From Pedobacter kyonggii (GTDB taxonomy: Bacteria; Bacteroidota; Bacteroidia; Sphingobacteriales; Sphingobacteriaceae), in contig NZ_SIXF01000023.1 in assembly GCF_004310665.1 (NCBI RefSeq), positions 1-64,000 on the forward strand: 64,000 nt of DNA, written 5' to 3'. The position numbers were made by a program, and so were the translations under genes. Below the pieces are notes generated by a model. It was not told the DNA's origin. It did not search any database and was given only the letters and a program-made list of their open reading frames with translations. Numbering within the stretch: position 1 is the first letter of the stretch; the number at the start of each line of letters is the position of its first letter. Below, one piece after another: positions 45,901-53,512 of the stretch.

Positions 45901-46216
45901 CACACCTATAAGCTCTCTGACTTTGGGCAGATAGTGCGTTTGACGCATCACTGATGGGTTCTCCAGATTGTCTGCGAACAACGGCATAAACAGCTCCCTG
46001 CACATAGTTTAGATCGTTATAGGCAAGCAATTTAGCATATGTCGCTGCCCATGGCTGCCGTTCCGTAGTTGCATCTTTCTTTATCCTGTCCAAGCTGGCA
46101 GCGTTGAACAATATCCCGGGATGTACAAGTTGCGCTTGAGCATGTAAAATACCCATCAATAAAAAAACAAAGACCACCAAAGGCACTTTGGCACGTTTAA
46201 TAAATGTTAATCTCAT
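42995..46216 (-). CDS. Type IX-secreted polysaccharide lyase with GTGYT repeats
   Basis: A 1073-residue multidomain protein. A signal ends near residue 29. Residues 30-390 are an alpha/alpha alginate-lyase-like domain (HPGILFNAASLDRIKK, CFESGRDQNHTQMGIGGLAEACEIGYNQN), possibly PL38-like. Residues 465-600 hold about four glycine-rich repeats (RGSGYTSASITFSGGGGSG, SSGSDYTSIP, GGTGYTKAPTV). The C-terminal 85 residues are a type B sorting domain (NIMSPNGDGINDKWVIDNI, YYYIVDFG). Uronic-acid polymers are the likely substrate. It shares an operon with PorP downstream. Confidence 0.85.
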   Translation of the reverse strand: MRLTFIKRAKVPLVVFVFLLMGILHAQAQLVHPGILFNAASLDRIKKDATTERQPWAATYAKLLAYNDLNYVQGAVYAVVRRQSGEPISDASNALSAQSQRAYRCAILWKITGNPQYATIAKTILNSWSGTLQGFSGNGAKLAAAWFGFGLVNAAEILRYTNSGWSTADILQAESMFRDVIYPVIKDFQLGLAGNWDTAITKTMMGIGIFINDAAIYTKGRNFFTSRPGNGNYPNANGTLYNYIYPTTGQCFESGRDQNHTQMGIGGLAEACEIGYNQNTDLYGFYSNRLLLGTEYTAKYNLGYSVPYTTNHYGSEISPDERGEFLPFYELVYNHYVNRLGMSGEPVKYTKMVVEKIRQDNGGESGTAILLGYGSLLFNEYVFKYVPAAGDYRTTQLSSSMGSPSQFEVFTNGNWVPATTALGLTTNLLIRNGQSAVVAGTRNLNNLIVGEGDGAVLRAQINANVVSALTIVEPGNLSSIPALSFVNGGQAAGSTSAVATITKVKVTGADINNRGSGYTSASITFSGGGGSGAAATAVVSGGKIIDIVITSSGSDYTSIPIMSVTGNGTEAAVSAKVGITQVSISSGGTGYTKAPTVIAGTFLKVSNTVALSVANDVFFQRGSSVYTAPVSTGVASTGILNVSGNLIAEDTVNCISVDHDNTISSLTVNFNNGSDNIGFMGGNVTFNALGVEAGNTHKLKLGAVMNIAGAITLNGTGIVDATNGTIGFVNASPSTSIARTVAANTFKNAALNKMVINSTAGVTLNPVLTIGKLDMQKGLLNIPETSALIVSSVSGGSSTSYINTMSSASSGEIAEVKITGLTTAQGDIPLGNGGNYLPVRITPPKDAVFKFTMSVLTGLTTNGLPDGGVVADKSQFVNASYHVIRTSGEGDYTFRVGFPASLKGSGFTPSSPFGISKYNGNSWLPVIGSGNYGLNTATATFDTNGLRHRVQIGGAQPLNFATATHASGFTESKAINLIVPEDLVKIKATNIMSPNGDGINDKWVIDNIDLYPNNEVKVFDKAGRFIYGKKGYDNSWEGTLNGVPLAEGTYYYIVDFGTSRPRFTGFITITGPE

Positions 46217-46247
46217 AATTGGTTATATTTGGTTATAGTCTGAATCT

Positions 46248-48089
46248 TTACCTCTCCACCAACTCCTTTACCGTATCTCCATAATAATCCACCTTATCTG
46301 CTTTCATTTTCGACAATTGATACCATCTTTTGAAGGTGTTCACAAACACAATGAACATCAGCACCATGGCTATGCAGGCCAGGAAAGCCAGTAAATATTG
46401 GCCTTTGGGCATGTACATATTCACTACCTGCTCGTAACCTGCCCAGAAGGTGATGAGCGCCATGAATACCCCAGGTATAGCAGCACAAAGGGCATACTTC
46501 TTCCTGTTCATACGGATGAGCATGGTGGTACAAACAATCAGGCCACAGGCTGCCAGTAATTGGTTGCTGATCCCAAACAACGGCCAGATACTACTTACGT
46601 TCCCTGTATACACCAGGTAACCCCAGGAAAAGGTGAACAGCAAACTGCTGATGATGATCCCCGGTATCCAGTTCTTATCTTTGAACCTGGGAATTACCCT
46701 TCCTATCATCTCCTGTAAGAAAAATCTACCTACCCGTGTGCCTGCATCAATTGCTGTCAGTATAAATACCGCTTCAAACATGATTGCAAAATTGTACCAA
46801 TAGGCCATCACATCATCCATATAAGGTATTTTATTAAATATATGCGCCATACCCACTGCAAGGGATACTGCCCCTCCGGTCCTTCCCTGTAGCTCTACCC
46901 CAATCTTTTCACTAAAATGGGCCAAGTCTACTGCCTTTAAATCTGGATTTTGCGCAATAAAGCTTTCGTACATCTCTTTGGGGGTATTGATGGCGAAATA
47001 ATCTCCAGGCACTAACGTACAGGCTGCTATCAAGGCCATCAATGCTACAAAGCCTTCTACCAGCATGGCTCCGTAGCCTACAAACAGGATTTCCTTTTCA
47101 TTGGTCAGCATTTTTGGAGTTGTTCCTGTGGCAATAATGGCATGAAAACCAGAGATTGCTCCACAGGCGATTACGATAAAAATAAAAGGCAATACAGGAC
47201 CACCAATAACCGGACCGCCACCGCTCACGAATTGGGTAAGTGCAGGCATTTGCAGTGTTGGATGTACAAATATCACTCCTATTGTTAACATAAGGATAGT
47301 TCCTATCTTTAAATAGGTAGATAGGTAATCTCTTGGAACTAATAATAGCCAAACAGGTAATACAGATGCTAAAAAGCCATATACTGTTATTGCTATGGAT
47401 ATGGTTTCTATCTTCCAGTGAAAAACATTACTAATAGTAGGAATCTGCATCAGCTCATGACCTCCCACTATAGCGGCAATCAGCATGATTCCCCCGAAAA
47501 TACTTGCCAAGGTAATGCTGTCTTTCCGGTAGCGCATGATTAAGCCCATGATCACGGCAATGGGCATGGTTGCAATTACAGTAAACAACGACCAGGAAGC
47601 TTCGTGCATAGCGCTGATACAAGCTAAAGAAAGGCCCGCCAGGGTAAGGATAAGGATAAAAAGGATGGCTATTCCTGCGATTAAACCGGTACCTGTACCG
47701 ATCTCTTTTCCTGCTATGGTAGCCAGGCTTTCTCCTTTATGTCTTACTGATGCAAAGAGCACCACCATATCATGCACCCCGCCACCCAGTACGCAGCCTA
47801 TTAAAATCCATAGTGTTCCCGGCAGGTAACCAAACTGAGCTGCCAGCACCGGGCCTACCAAAGGTCCAGCGGCTGCTATAGCTGCAAAATGATGGCCAAA
47901 CAGTACATTCCTGTTGGTGGCCACATAATCTTTTCCATCTGAAAATTCTATTGCAGGGGTTACGTTTGCTGCATTTAGCTTTAATACTTTATTGGCTAGG
48001 AAAATCCCATAAAACCGATAAGCAATAGCAAATACCAATAAGGCGATAAAAACTAAAGTGAGGGCATTAACCCCATTTAAAAAATCCAT
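46248..48089 (-). CDS. cstA: CstA-family transporter
   Basis: A 613-residue inner membrane protein with about 15 hydrophobic helices. Signatures are YRFYGIFLANKVLKLN at the N-terminus, LFGHHFAAIAAAGPLVGPVLAAQFG, GGGVHDMVVLFASVRHKGESLA and DAGTRVGRFFLQEM. Family members import peptides or pyruvate during carbon starvation. Its place between two lyase genes is unusual and suggests uptake or recapture of pyruvate, an end product of uronate breakdown. The family call is firm; the substrate is inferred. Confidence 0.9.
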   Translation of the reverse strand: MDFLNGVNALTLVFIALLVFAIAYRFYGIFLANKVLKLNAANVTPAIEFSDGKDYVATNRNVLFGHHFAAIAAAGPLVGPVLAAQFGYLPGTLWILIGCVLGGGVHDMVVLFASVRHKGESLATIAGKEIGTGTGLIAGIAILFILILTLAGLSLACISAMHEASWSLFTVIATMPIAVIMGLIMRYRKDSITLASIFGGIMLIAAIVGGHELMQIPTISNVFHWKIETISIAITVYGFLASVLPVWLLLVPRDYLSTYLKIGTILMLTIGVIFVHPTLQMPALTQFVSGGGPVIGGPVLPFIFIVIACGAISGFHAIIATGTTPKMLTNEKEILFVGYGAMLVEGFVALMALIAACTLVPGDYFAINTPKEMYESFIAQNPDLKAVDLAHFSEKIGVELQGRTGGAVSLAVGMAHIFNKIPYMDDVMAYWYNFAIMFEAVFILTAIDAGTRVGRFFLQEMIGRVIPRFKDKNWIPGIIISSLLFTFSWGYLVYTGNVSSIWPLFGISNQLLAACGLIVCTTMLIRMNRKKYALCAAIPGVFMALITFWAGYEQVVNMYMPKGQYLLAFLACIAMVLMFIVFVNTFKRWYQLSKMKADKVDYYGDTVKELVER

Positions 48090-48123
48090 AGTGCTGTAAA
48101 ATTTTCTGTCTTTTTTTAGAATG

Positions 48124-50073
48124 TTAGTTTTGCGGCCTATAGGTAATTACAATTTGACCTTCGGATACTGGTTTTGAAACAGAAATACCAATACGTGTAT
48201 AAGGCGTACCACCTTCTGATATTTCCTCTGATTTTAGCAATAGTTTGTTACCCGCAGAAGAAAAGGTAACTAACATTTTTTCGTTTGCTCTTGTCAGCAA
48301 CAATGTATTATCGGAAATCTGCTTCCATTTGGAACGAGTAGAAATCACAGTTTCAAACTCCTGAGGATTAGCATATGCAAAAGAATCCGTAAATGTTATA
48401 CTGCCGACATCTGATCTATCGTAATCCATAGTACGCTCAAGCTTCTTTAATCCTGGCACATTATATGCCGACGCAATGTCTAATGTGATATTATCTTTTT
48501 CCTTCGTAAAATCCGTACGGACAGTTTTTGCCTCGGCTAGTTTACCCGGACGCTGTTGGCTACCCGCAACCAGCGGAACAGGATGACCATACGACCCTAC
48601 TGTTTTATAAGTATAACGGTATTTAGGATCGAAAATATTGCTTGCATAAGGAATTACCCCAGGATCGCCAGCCATTATTTGATTTCCCTGTACAATTGTA
48701 TACGAACCGATATCGTTATGATTATGAGATTCGTTGTTATTGCCGCCTTTAAGCGCCACACCTATATTAGCTGAAGCGCCTGGTAGAGGCCTGCAAACCA
48801 GCACACCTGTTTGCTCAAAAAGAGAGCGGATATTTGCTCCTTCTTTCTGCATATTCTTTTTAGGCATCGATTTGGATGAAGAATTTGGAAAAGCCATCAT
48901 CACACTCTTACGATTGTCACTGGTTCCACTTTCGTTTGTAAGTGTGTCATATCGGGCTATGCCTAGCCCTAAGCTCCTGTTGAGATAAATCATCATCGCC
49001 TCATCAGGCGTAGCTCCTTCCCTACAATCTGAAATGGCCGGGTATACTCCATTTATAACCTCAATATTCGGCGCATAACGGGCAATCTTCTGAACTTTTG
49101 GGTCGTTAAAAAGATCAATATTTCCTCCCGTAGCCTGCCAAATACCTTCACGCAACAAGATATAATGGCCGAATCCATAGTTGTAATAAGTTACCCCTTC
49201 CACACAATATCCATCATCATTAAATCCGGCTAATCCATTCCGGGAATAATATTCTCCAATGTATGTAAATACAGCTCGCTCATGTTTATCTTCGATTACA
49301 GTTAGTGCTGCGCCCACCAATCCAGCCAAACAAACATGGTTCCAGTTGTTGTCTGCAGTTAGAAAATGGTTTTCTTTATCATTATTTTGTGTTTTAAATT
49401 TGTGATGTATGGGATTGAATATTCTTGTATATAAGGCATCTATGGCCTCTTTTCGTAATTTTGGACTGATCTTATTTCCCATCATATAAAGTGTTTGTGC
49501 AATGGTATGTGCATATAATGAAGAAGTCAGTTCTACTGAATACGCTAGTCCATTATAATTCTTAAAATCATGATCGCTGCGGGGCGATACCCAGGATTTT
49601 TGGTTAATAATATCACGCAAGCCATCTTCCACCATCCGGGTATACTTCCCTTCGTTTTGCAAGCATTCGGCCCAGGTTACTTTTGCCAAGCCTTCTGCCC
49701 TTTTTCGCATCATTGTCAAACCTGCGTTTGAAGAAGAGGCACTACCGTTTGAGAGAGAGAAATAATCGTCCTTGCTAAAAGCGGGGAAACTATAATCTTT
49801 CATCCCCCGTAAAAACCGATCATAATTACCTGATTTTAAGAGGTTGTCCCAAACTTTACGTTCATGATAAGGCTTCCCGAAACCTGATGGTTTATCCGAC
49901 AGCATTTTTTCAATCTCCCGGACGCGTTTTTCATCAATAGGTTTGAGCGGAAAAGGCCCCGTTTGAGCAATTGATGCTGAAATCTTTAAAGTTAAAAGAC
50001 CGGTAATAACAATAATTTTAGCCGTTAGCAACAAGTGCGTATAATAAGCTGGTTTAAAATGTACTTTTTTCAT
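48124..50073 (-). CDS. Heparinase II/III-like polysaccharide lyase
   Basis: A 649-residue secreted lyase with an N-terminal signal anchor (about 10-36), an alpha/alpha toroid at 60-400 (LTADNNWNHVCLAGLVGAAL, YCVEGVTYYNYGFGHYILLREG) and a heparinase II/III beta-sandwich at 430-645 with the conserved SHNHNDIGSYTI. It would cleave uronic-acid-containing chains by beta-elimination, producing unsaturated ends for the GH88 enzyme nearby. Exact substrate unknown; the alternative is another PL family with the same fold. Confidence 0.85.
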   Translation of the reverse strand: MKKVHFKPAYYTHLLLTAKIIVITGLLTLKISASIAQTGPFPLKPIDEKRVREIEKMLSDKPSGFGKPYHERKVWDNLLKSGNYDRFLRGMKDYSFPAFSKDDYFSLSNGSASSSNAGLTMMRKRAEGLAKVTWAECLQNEGKYTRMVEDGLRDIINQKSWVSPRSDHDFKNYNGLAYSVELTSSLYAHTIAQTLYMMGNKISPKLRKEAIDALYTRIFNPIHHKFKTQNNDKENHFLTADNNWNHVCLAGLVGAALTVIEDKHERAVFTYIGEYYSRNGLAGFNDDGYCVEGVTYYNYGFGHYILLREGIWQATGGNIDLFNDPKVQKIARYAPNIEVINGVYPAISDCREGATPDEAMMIYLNRSLGLGIARYDTLTNESGTSDNRKSVMMAFPNSSSKSMPKKNMQKEGANIRSLFEQTGVLVCRPLPGASANIGVALKGGNNNESHNHNDIGSYTIVQGNQIMAGDPGVIPYASNIFDPKYRYTYKTVGSYGHPVPLVAGSQQRPGKLAEAKTVRTDFTKEKDNITLDIASAYNVPGLKKLERTMDYDRSDVGSITFTDSFAYANPQEFETVISTRSKWKQISDNTLLLTRANEKMLVTFSSAGNKLLLKSEEISEGGTPYTRIGISVSKPVSEGQIVITYRPQN

Positions 50074-50084
50074 TTCTTTTACGG

Positions 50085-51362
50085 TTAAGCCTTTAAAGAT
50101 TCTCCTAAAATCTTCATTGTATCCCTTTGGTATTGAGCTACCAGTTTCTGGGCTTTCTTTACTTTTTCTTTTGAGGCTGTAGGGTTTTTCACCATGTTAA
50201 GCACAGTAGGGACAATTCTTTCTACATCTTCTTTTGTATCCATATCGAACAGCCACTCTTTTAACCCAATGTCTTGCCACATATATCCTTTTGATGTTTG
50301 CTCGGTAAAGCGACAAACGATAGCTGGTACACCCAGGGCTATACACATTATTGGTGAATGCATTTCAAGTCCGAATAATCCTGCAGAACGGGCGTATGTA
50401 CTCACCGCTTCGTCTGTAAGCCAATAACTATCGCGCCAAATAACGCGGGTTTTAACATCCTCTGGCAGGGCATCATACAGCATTTCTTTGCCTATACGGA
50501 TTTGAGTTTCATTTTCCGGAACAATTAACACCTTAAGATCTGTTTGTCTCACCACTTCGATAATGGCCTGCCTAATGGGCAGATTATCATGTTCTTTCAT
50601 TTTTTCGTTCCTCGCGTGTTTTTCCTGGTTAACGGGCAATTGCTTTGATGGAATCTCCCACCATGGAGAAAATCGAAGTTGTGGAATAACGCAAACAAAT
50701 TTTCCTGTTTCGAGACCATGAGCTTCTAAGAATACATCTGCTGCTTTATCGTTTCTAACATCGACGGCAAATGCGCCGTCCGGGCAAAAACCCATAATCT
50801 TGCAGCGTGCACCATGCTTTTTAGCAAATTCCAGAGATACCGAATCCCTGAAATAAGTGAAAGCAGCATGATTAAAAAGTTCCATATCTAATGGATTGAA
50901 TGTTGCATCTTCGGCTTGGAATCCGTAATTCCCAGGGAAGGTAATCCCATATATACCATAAGGTTTGCCTGTCTTTTCTTTCCATAACTTAAGTTCATGC
51001 CTCCCCACCAAAGACGGACCTGAACCATGTAAAAAAAAATCGCATTCGCTTATTGCTTTCTGCTTGTCCTCGGCTGTTTTAATAATTTTTAACTTAGGAA
51101 ATCTAGCCAAAAGCATCTCCTCTACGCCTGATTTAACAGAATCTGGCCAAAGGCGAACTTGCACATGCGGTAAGTATTTTTCAATCAAAGCCAAAACACC
51201 AGGCGTATGACCGATATCTCCAATATTTTCAACCTGCCAGGATGAACGTAGGAGTAAGTTTTTTTTGCTCTTGCCAGCGTGTGCCAATGCCGGAACACTG
51301 GCTAAATATCCTGCCAATAGGAGACTGTGCTTAAGGAAATCCTTTCTAGAAATGTGTGTCAT
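50085..51362 (-). CDS. Exported polysaccharide pyruvyl transferase-like protein
   Basis: A 425-residue protein with a twin-arginine-like leader (SRKDFLKHSLLLAGYL, an RK variant) followed by a GT-B-like pyruvyl-transferase domain (LLRSSWQVENIGDIGHTPGVLALI, FFLHGSGPSLV, GLFGLEMHSPIMCIALGVPAIVCRF). Known members add pyruvate ketals to exopolysaccharides in the cytoplasm using PEP. An exported homologue in a degradation locus is odd because PEP is not expected outside the cell. It may bind or process pyruvylated glycans instead; that is inference. Confidence 0.75.
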   Translation of the reverse strand: MTHISRKDFLKHSLLLAGYLASVPALAHAGKSKKNLLLRSSWQVENIGDIGHTPGVLALIEKYLPHVQVRLWPDSVKSGVEEMLLARFPKLKIIKTAEDKQKAISECDFFLHGSGPSLVGRHELKLWKEKTGKPYGIYGITFPGNYGFQAEDATFNPLDMELFNHAAFTYFRDSVSLEFAKKHGARCKIMGFCPDGAFAVDVRNDKAADVFLEAHGLETGKFVCVIPQLRFSPWWEIPSKQLPVNQEKHARNEKMKEHDNLPIRQAIIEVVRQTDLKVLIVPENETQIRIGKEMLYDALPEDVKTRVIWRDSYWLTDEAVSTYARSAGLFGLEMHSPIMCIALGVPAIVCRFTEQTSKGYMWQDIGLKEWLFDMDTKEDVERIVPTVLNMVKNPTASKEKVKKAQKLVAQYQRDTMKILGESLKA

Positions 51363-51395
51363 ATTAAATTCTTATTATTGGAAAGCGTGCGCTAA

Positions 51396-52559
51396 TTATA
51401 TTTTAATCCGGCTGTATCTTAACAAAGCCTCCAGGTAATAATAATCTGCGTAAATAATGGGTGTGTTTACTTCTGATTGATAAGGCTTTGAACCAACCGA
51501 GTGTTTGAGCAGGAAATTGTTGTTTTCTCCTAAATTTGCAGTATATACTTTGCCCGAAAGACTCCTCAATATATCTTCCGCCAGTCTGAAGTGCGCCTTA
51601 TCTTTTGTATAAGTATACAATTCCAATAAAGCAGAAGCCGTAATGGCCGCTGCTGATGCATCTCGTTCTTCATTCGGTATATTTGGCGCGTTAAAATCCC
51701 AATACGGAATTTTATCCGATGGAAGGTTCGGATGATTGGCTATAAACTTTGCAATATTTATAGCTTGATTAAGATATTTCTTATTTCCGGTTTCCCTATA
51801 CATCATGGTATAACCGTAAACAGCCCATGCCTGCCCTCTGGCCCATGCAGACTCATCTGCAGCTCCCTGATTGGTTTTCCTGGCAAGTACTTTCCCTGTA
51901 GTATCATAACAAACTACATGGTAACTGCTATAATCTTTTCTGAAATGGTTTTTAAGGGTATTGTCTGCATGTGTAGTACTTAGATCATAAAATTTGCTGT
52001 TTCCTGATGCTCTCGCAGCCCATAATAAGAACTCCAGATTCATCATATTGTCTATAATCACTGGATAGTCATACCCCTTAAACTCCTCCCAGGACTTAAT
52101 CAGTCCAATTTTAGGATTGAAACGCGTAGCCAGCGATTCTGCTCCAATAAGCATAATGTCCTTATATTTCTCATTTTTGGTTAAACGATAGCCATTTCCG
52201 AAAGAACAATACAGCATAAACCCTAAATCGTGGGTGGTCTTATTGTACTTTTCTTTTTCTACAGCCATGGTCCATTTATCTGCAGCTTCTTTCCATTTAT
52301 TGTCCTGAGTATATTCATAGAGATACCACAAGGACCCGCCGAAGAAACCACTGCACCACCAATCTGATGTTCGGGTATCCAGGATTCCCTCTTTCTTTAC
52401 AGATTGAGGAAATCTGGTGAGGTCTTTATTCGCTTTCAGCATCAATTCATATTGTGCTTTGGCAAATTCCATTTCTTTATGTACATCAACCTTAGGTTGT
52501 GCCGGTAAACTGAGTGTCGTTATTAAAAGCGTAATCGCTAAAAAAATAGTCTTCATCAT
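51396..52559 (-). CDS. GH88 unsaturated glucuronyl hydrolase
   Basis: A 387-residue periplasmic enzyme with a signal peptide (1-20) and an alpha6/alpha6 barrel. It removes the unsaturated uronic acid that lyases leave at chain ends. Catalytic-site segments are TTHDLGFMLYCSFGNGYR and YPVIIDNMMNLEFLLWAA, each with a conserved Asp, plus ADESAWARGQAWAVYGYTMMYRETG. Together with the two lyases it shows that PUL 2 handles uronic-acid polysaccharides. It is separated by 1 base from the DUF5017 gene. Confidence 0.92.
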   Translation of the reverse strand: MMKTIFLAITLLITTLSLPAQPKVDVHKEMEFAKAQYELMLKANKDLTRFPQSVKKEGILDTRTSDWWCSGFFGGSLWYLYEYTQDNKWKEAADKWTMAVEKEKYNKTTHDLGFMLYCSFGNGYRLTKNEKYKDIMLIGAESLATRFNPKIGLIKSWEEFKGYDYPVIIDNMMNLEFLLWAARASGNSKFYDLSTTHADNTLKNHFRKDYSSYHVVCYDTTGKVLARKTNQGAADESAWARGQAWAVYGYTMMYRETGNKKYLNQAINIAKFIANHPNLPSDKIPYWDFNAPNIPNEERDASAAAITASALLELYTYTKDKAHFRLAEDILRSLSGKVYTANLGENNNFLLKHSVGSKPYQSEVNTPIIYADYYYLEALLRYSRIKI

Positions 52560-52560
52560 C

Positions 52561-53478
52561 CTAGTTTGTAACGGTAATTTCTATTTGCCTAACTACCTTT
52601 TTATTTCCATAAACATTATTTGTTTCACCTATAAAAGTAGCGGTATAGGTGCCAGCGTTGGCATAGGTATAGGTGTAACTTTCCTTTTTTGCTTCTCTGA
52701 ACAATTTAAGCGCTGTTGCTTTATCTGTCCCTAAGTCGTTAGGATTGATATGAATGGCCCTGCTAATTCCCCAGTCTTCTGTATATTCTTCCTTAATTGC
52801 CGCAGCTGCATTTCCTTTAAATTGGATGGTCGTCGTGTTTACAAGTGATCTGCCTGCTTCTTTATTTCCATAAGAAAACACAGAAAAATTGCTTCCTGAA
52901 CCGTAGTCCATTAGCGTGACCTGCCCATCATCAAGTTTACTTTTGAACAATACAGCAGTAAGGTTCCAATCATTGGCGGCTCCAAATTCGGTCTGAGGTT
53001 TGGTAATGTATCTAAAGGCCAGATATAATGGTTTTCCTGCAACAGCCAGATCCATAATATCAACTTCAGTCGACGCTGTTACGGTGGCGTTCTTTGCAAG
53101 TACAAATCGGTTGGTGACGTCTACCCAAGTAGCCTCCCTGATATTACCAATTGCATATTTACCATCAAAATCAGAAGAAACCAACACAGCTAATTGATTG
53201 GCCTGTTGTATAGCGGCTACCGTAGCACTTGAGAAGGACAAATAACAATTTTTTAATGTTCTGGAGTTTGTGGCATAGTTGTAGTCCTTCAGGAATTCTC
53301 CTGAATAAAAGGAAAGCATTTGAGGGCTCCCGCCAAACTTGAAAGTGATCGGTTCACCAGCCTTAATTGTAGTTTTATCAGCTGTAACCGCTAATGCGGG
53401 ATCATCAAGCTGATATTTCTCACAAGAAAATAAAGCAACCGATATCAGTATTAAATAAAATTTGAAATATGTGTTCAT
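52561..53478 (-). CDS. DUF5017 surface lipoprotein
   Basis: A 305-residue lipoprotein (signal ILISVALFSCEKYQ). An N-terminal Ig-like strand set (LAVTADKTTIKAGEPITFKFGG) precedes a DUF5017 region with GSGSNFSVFSYGNKEAGRSLV and a C-terminal PKD-like stretch (YTYANAGTYTATFIGETNN). By position after SusD it is the surface glycan-binding protein of PUL 2. The ligand is unknown. Confidence 0.8.
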   Translation of the reverse strand: MNTYFKFYLILISVALFSCEKYQLDDPALAVTADKTTIKAGEPITFKFGGSPQMLSFYSGEFLKDYNYATNSRTLKNCYLSFSSATVAAIQQANQLAVLVSSDFDGKYAIGNIREATWVDVTNRFVLAKNATVTASTEVDIMDLAVAGKPLYLAFRYITKPQTEFGAANDWNLTAVLFKSKLDDGQVTLMDYGSGSNFSVFSYGNKEAGRSLVNTTTIQFKGNAAAAIKEEYTEDWGISRAIHINPNDLGTDKATALKLFREAKKESYTYTYANAGTYTATFIGETNNVYGNKKVVRQIEITVTN

Positions 53479-53512
53479 TAGAATATCAGATTAATAGTAA
53501 AATGATTGACGA

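Noticed and set aside
32643-46231. TATATTTG boxes on the plus strand as ordinary promoters
   Set aside because: They recur next to minus-strand start codons with a conserved GGTTA extension, and no plus-strand genes follow, so a 5' UTR motif is the better reading.
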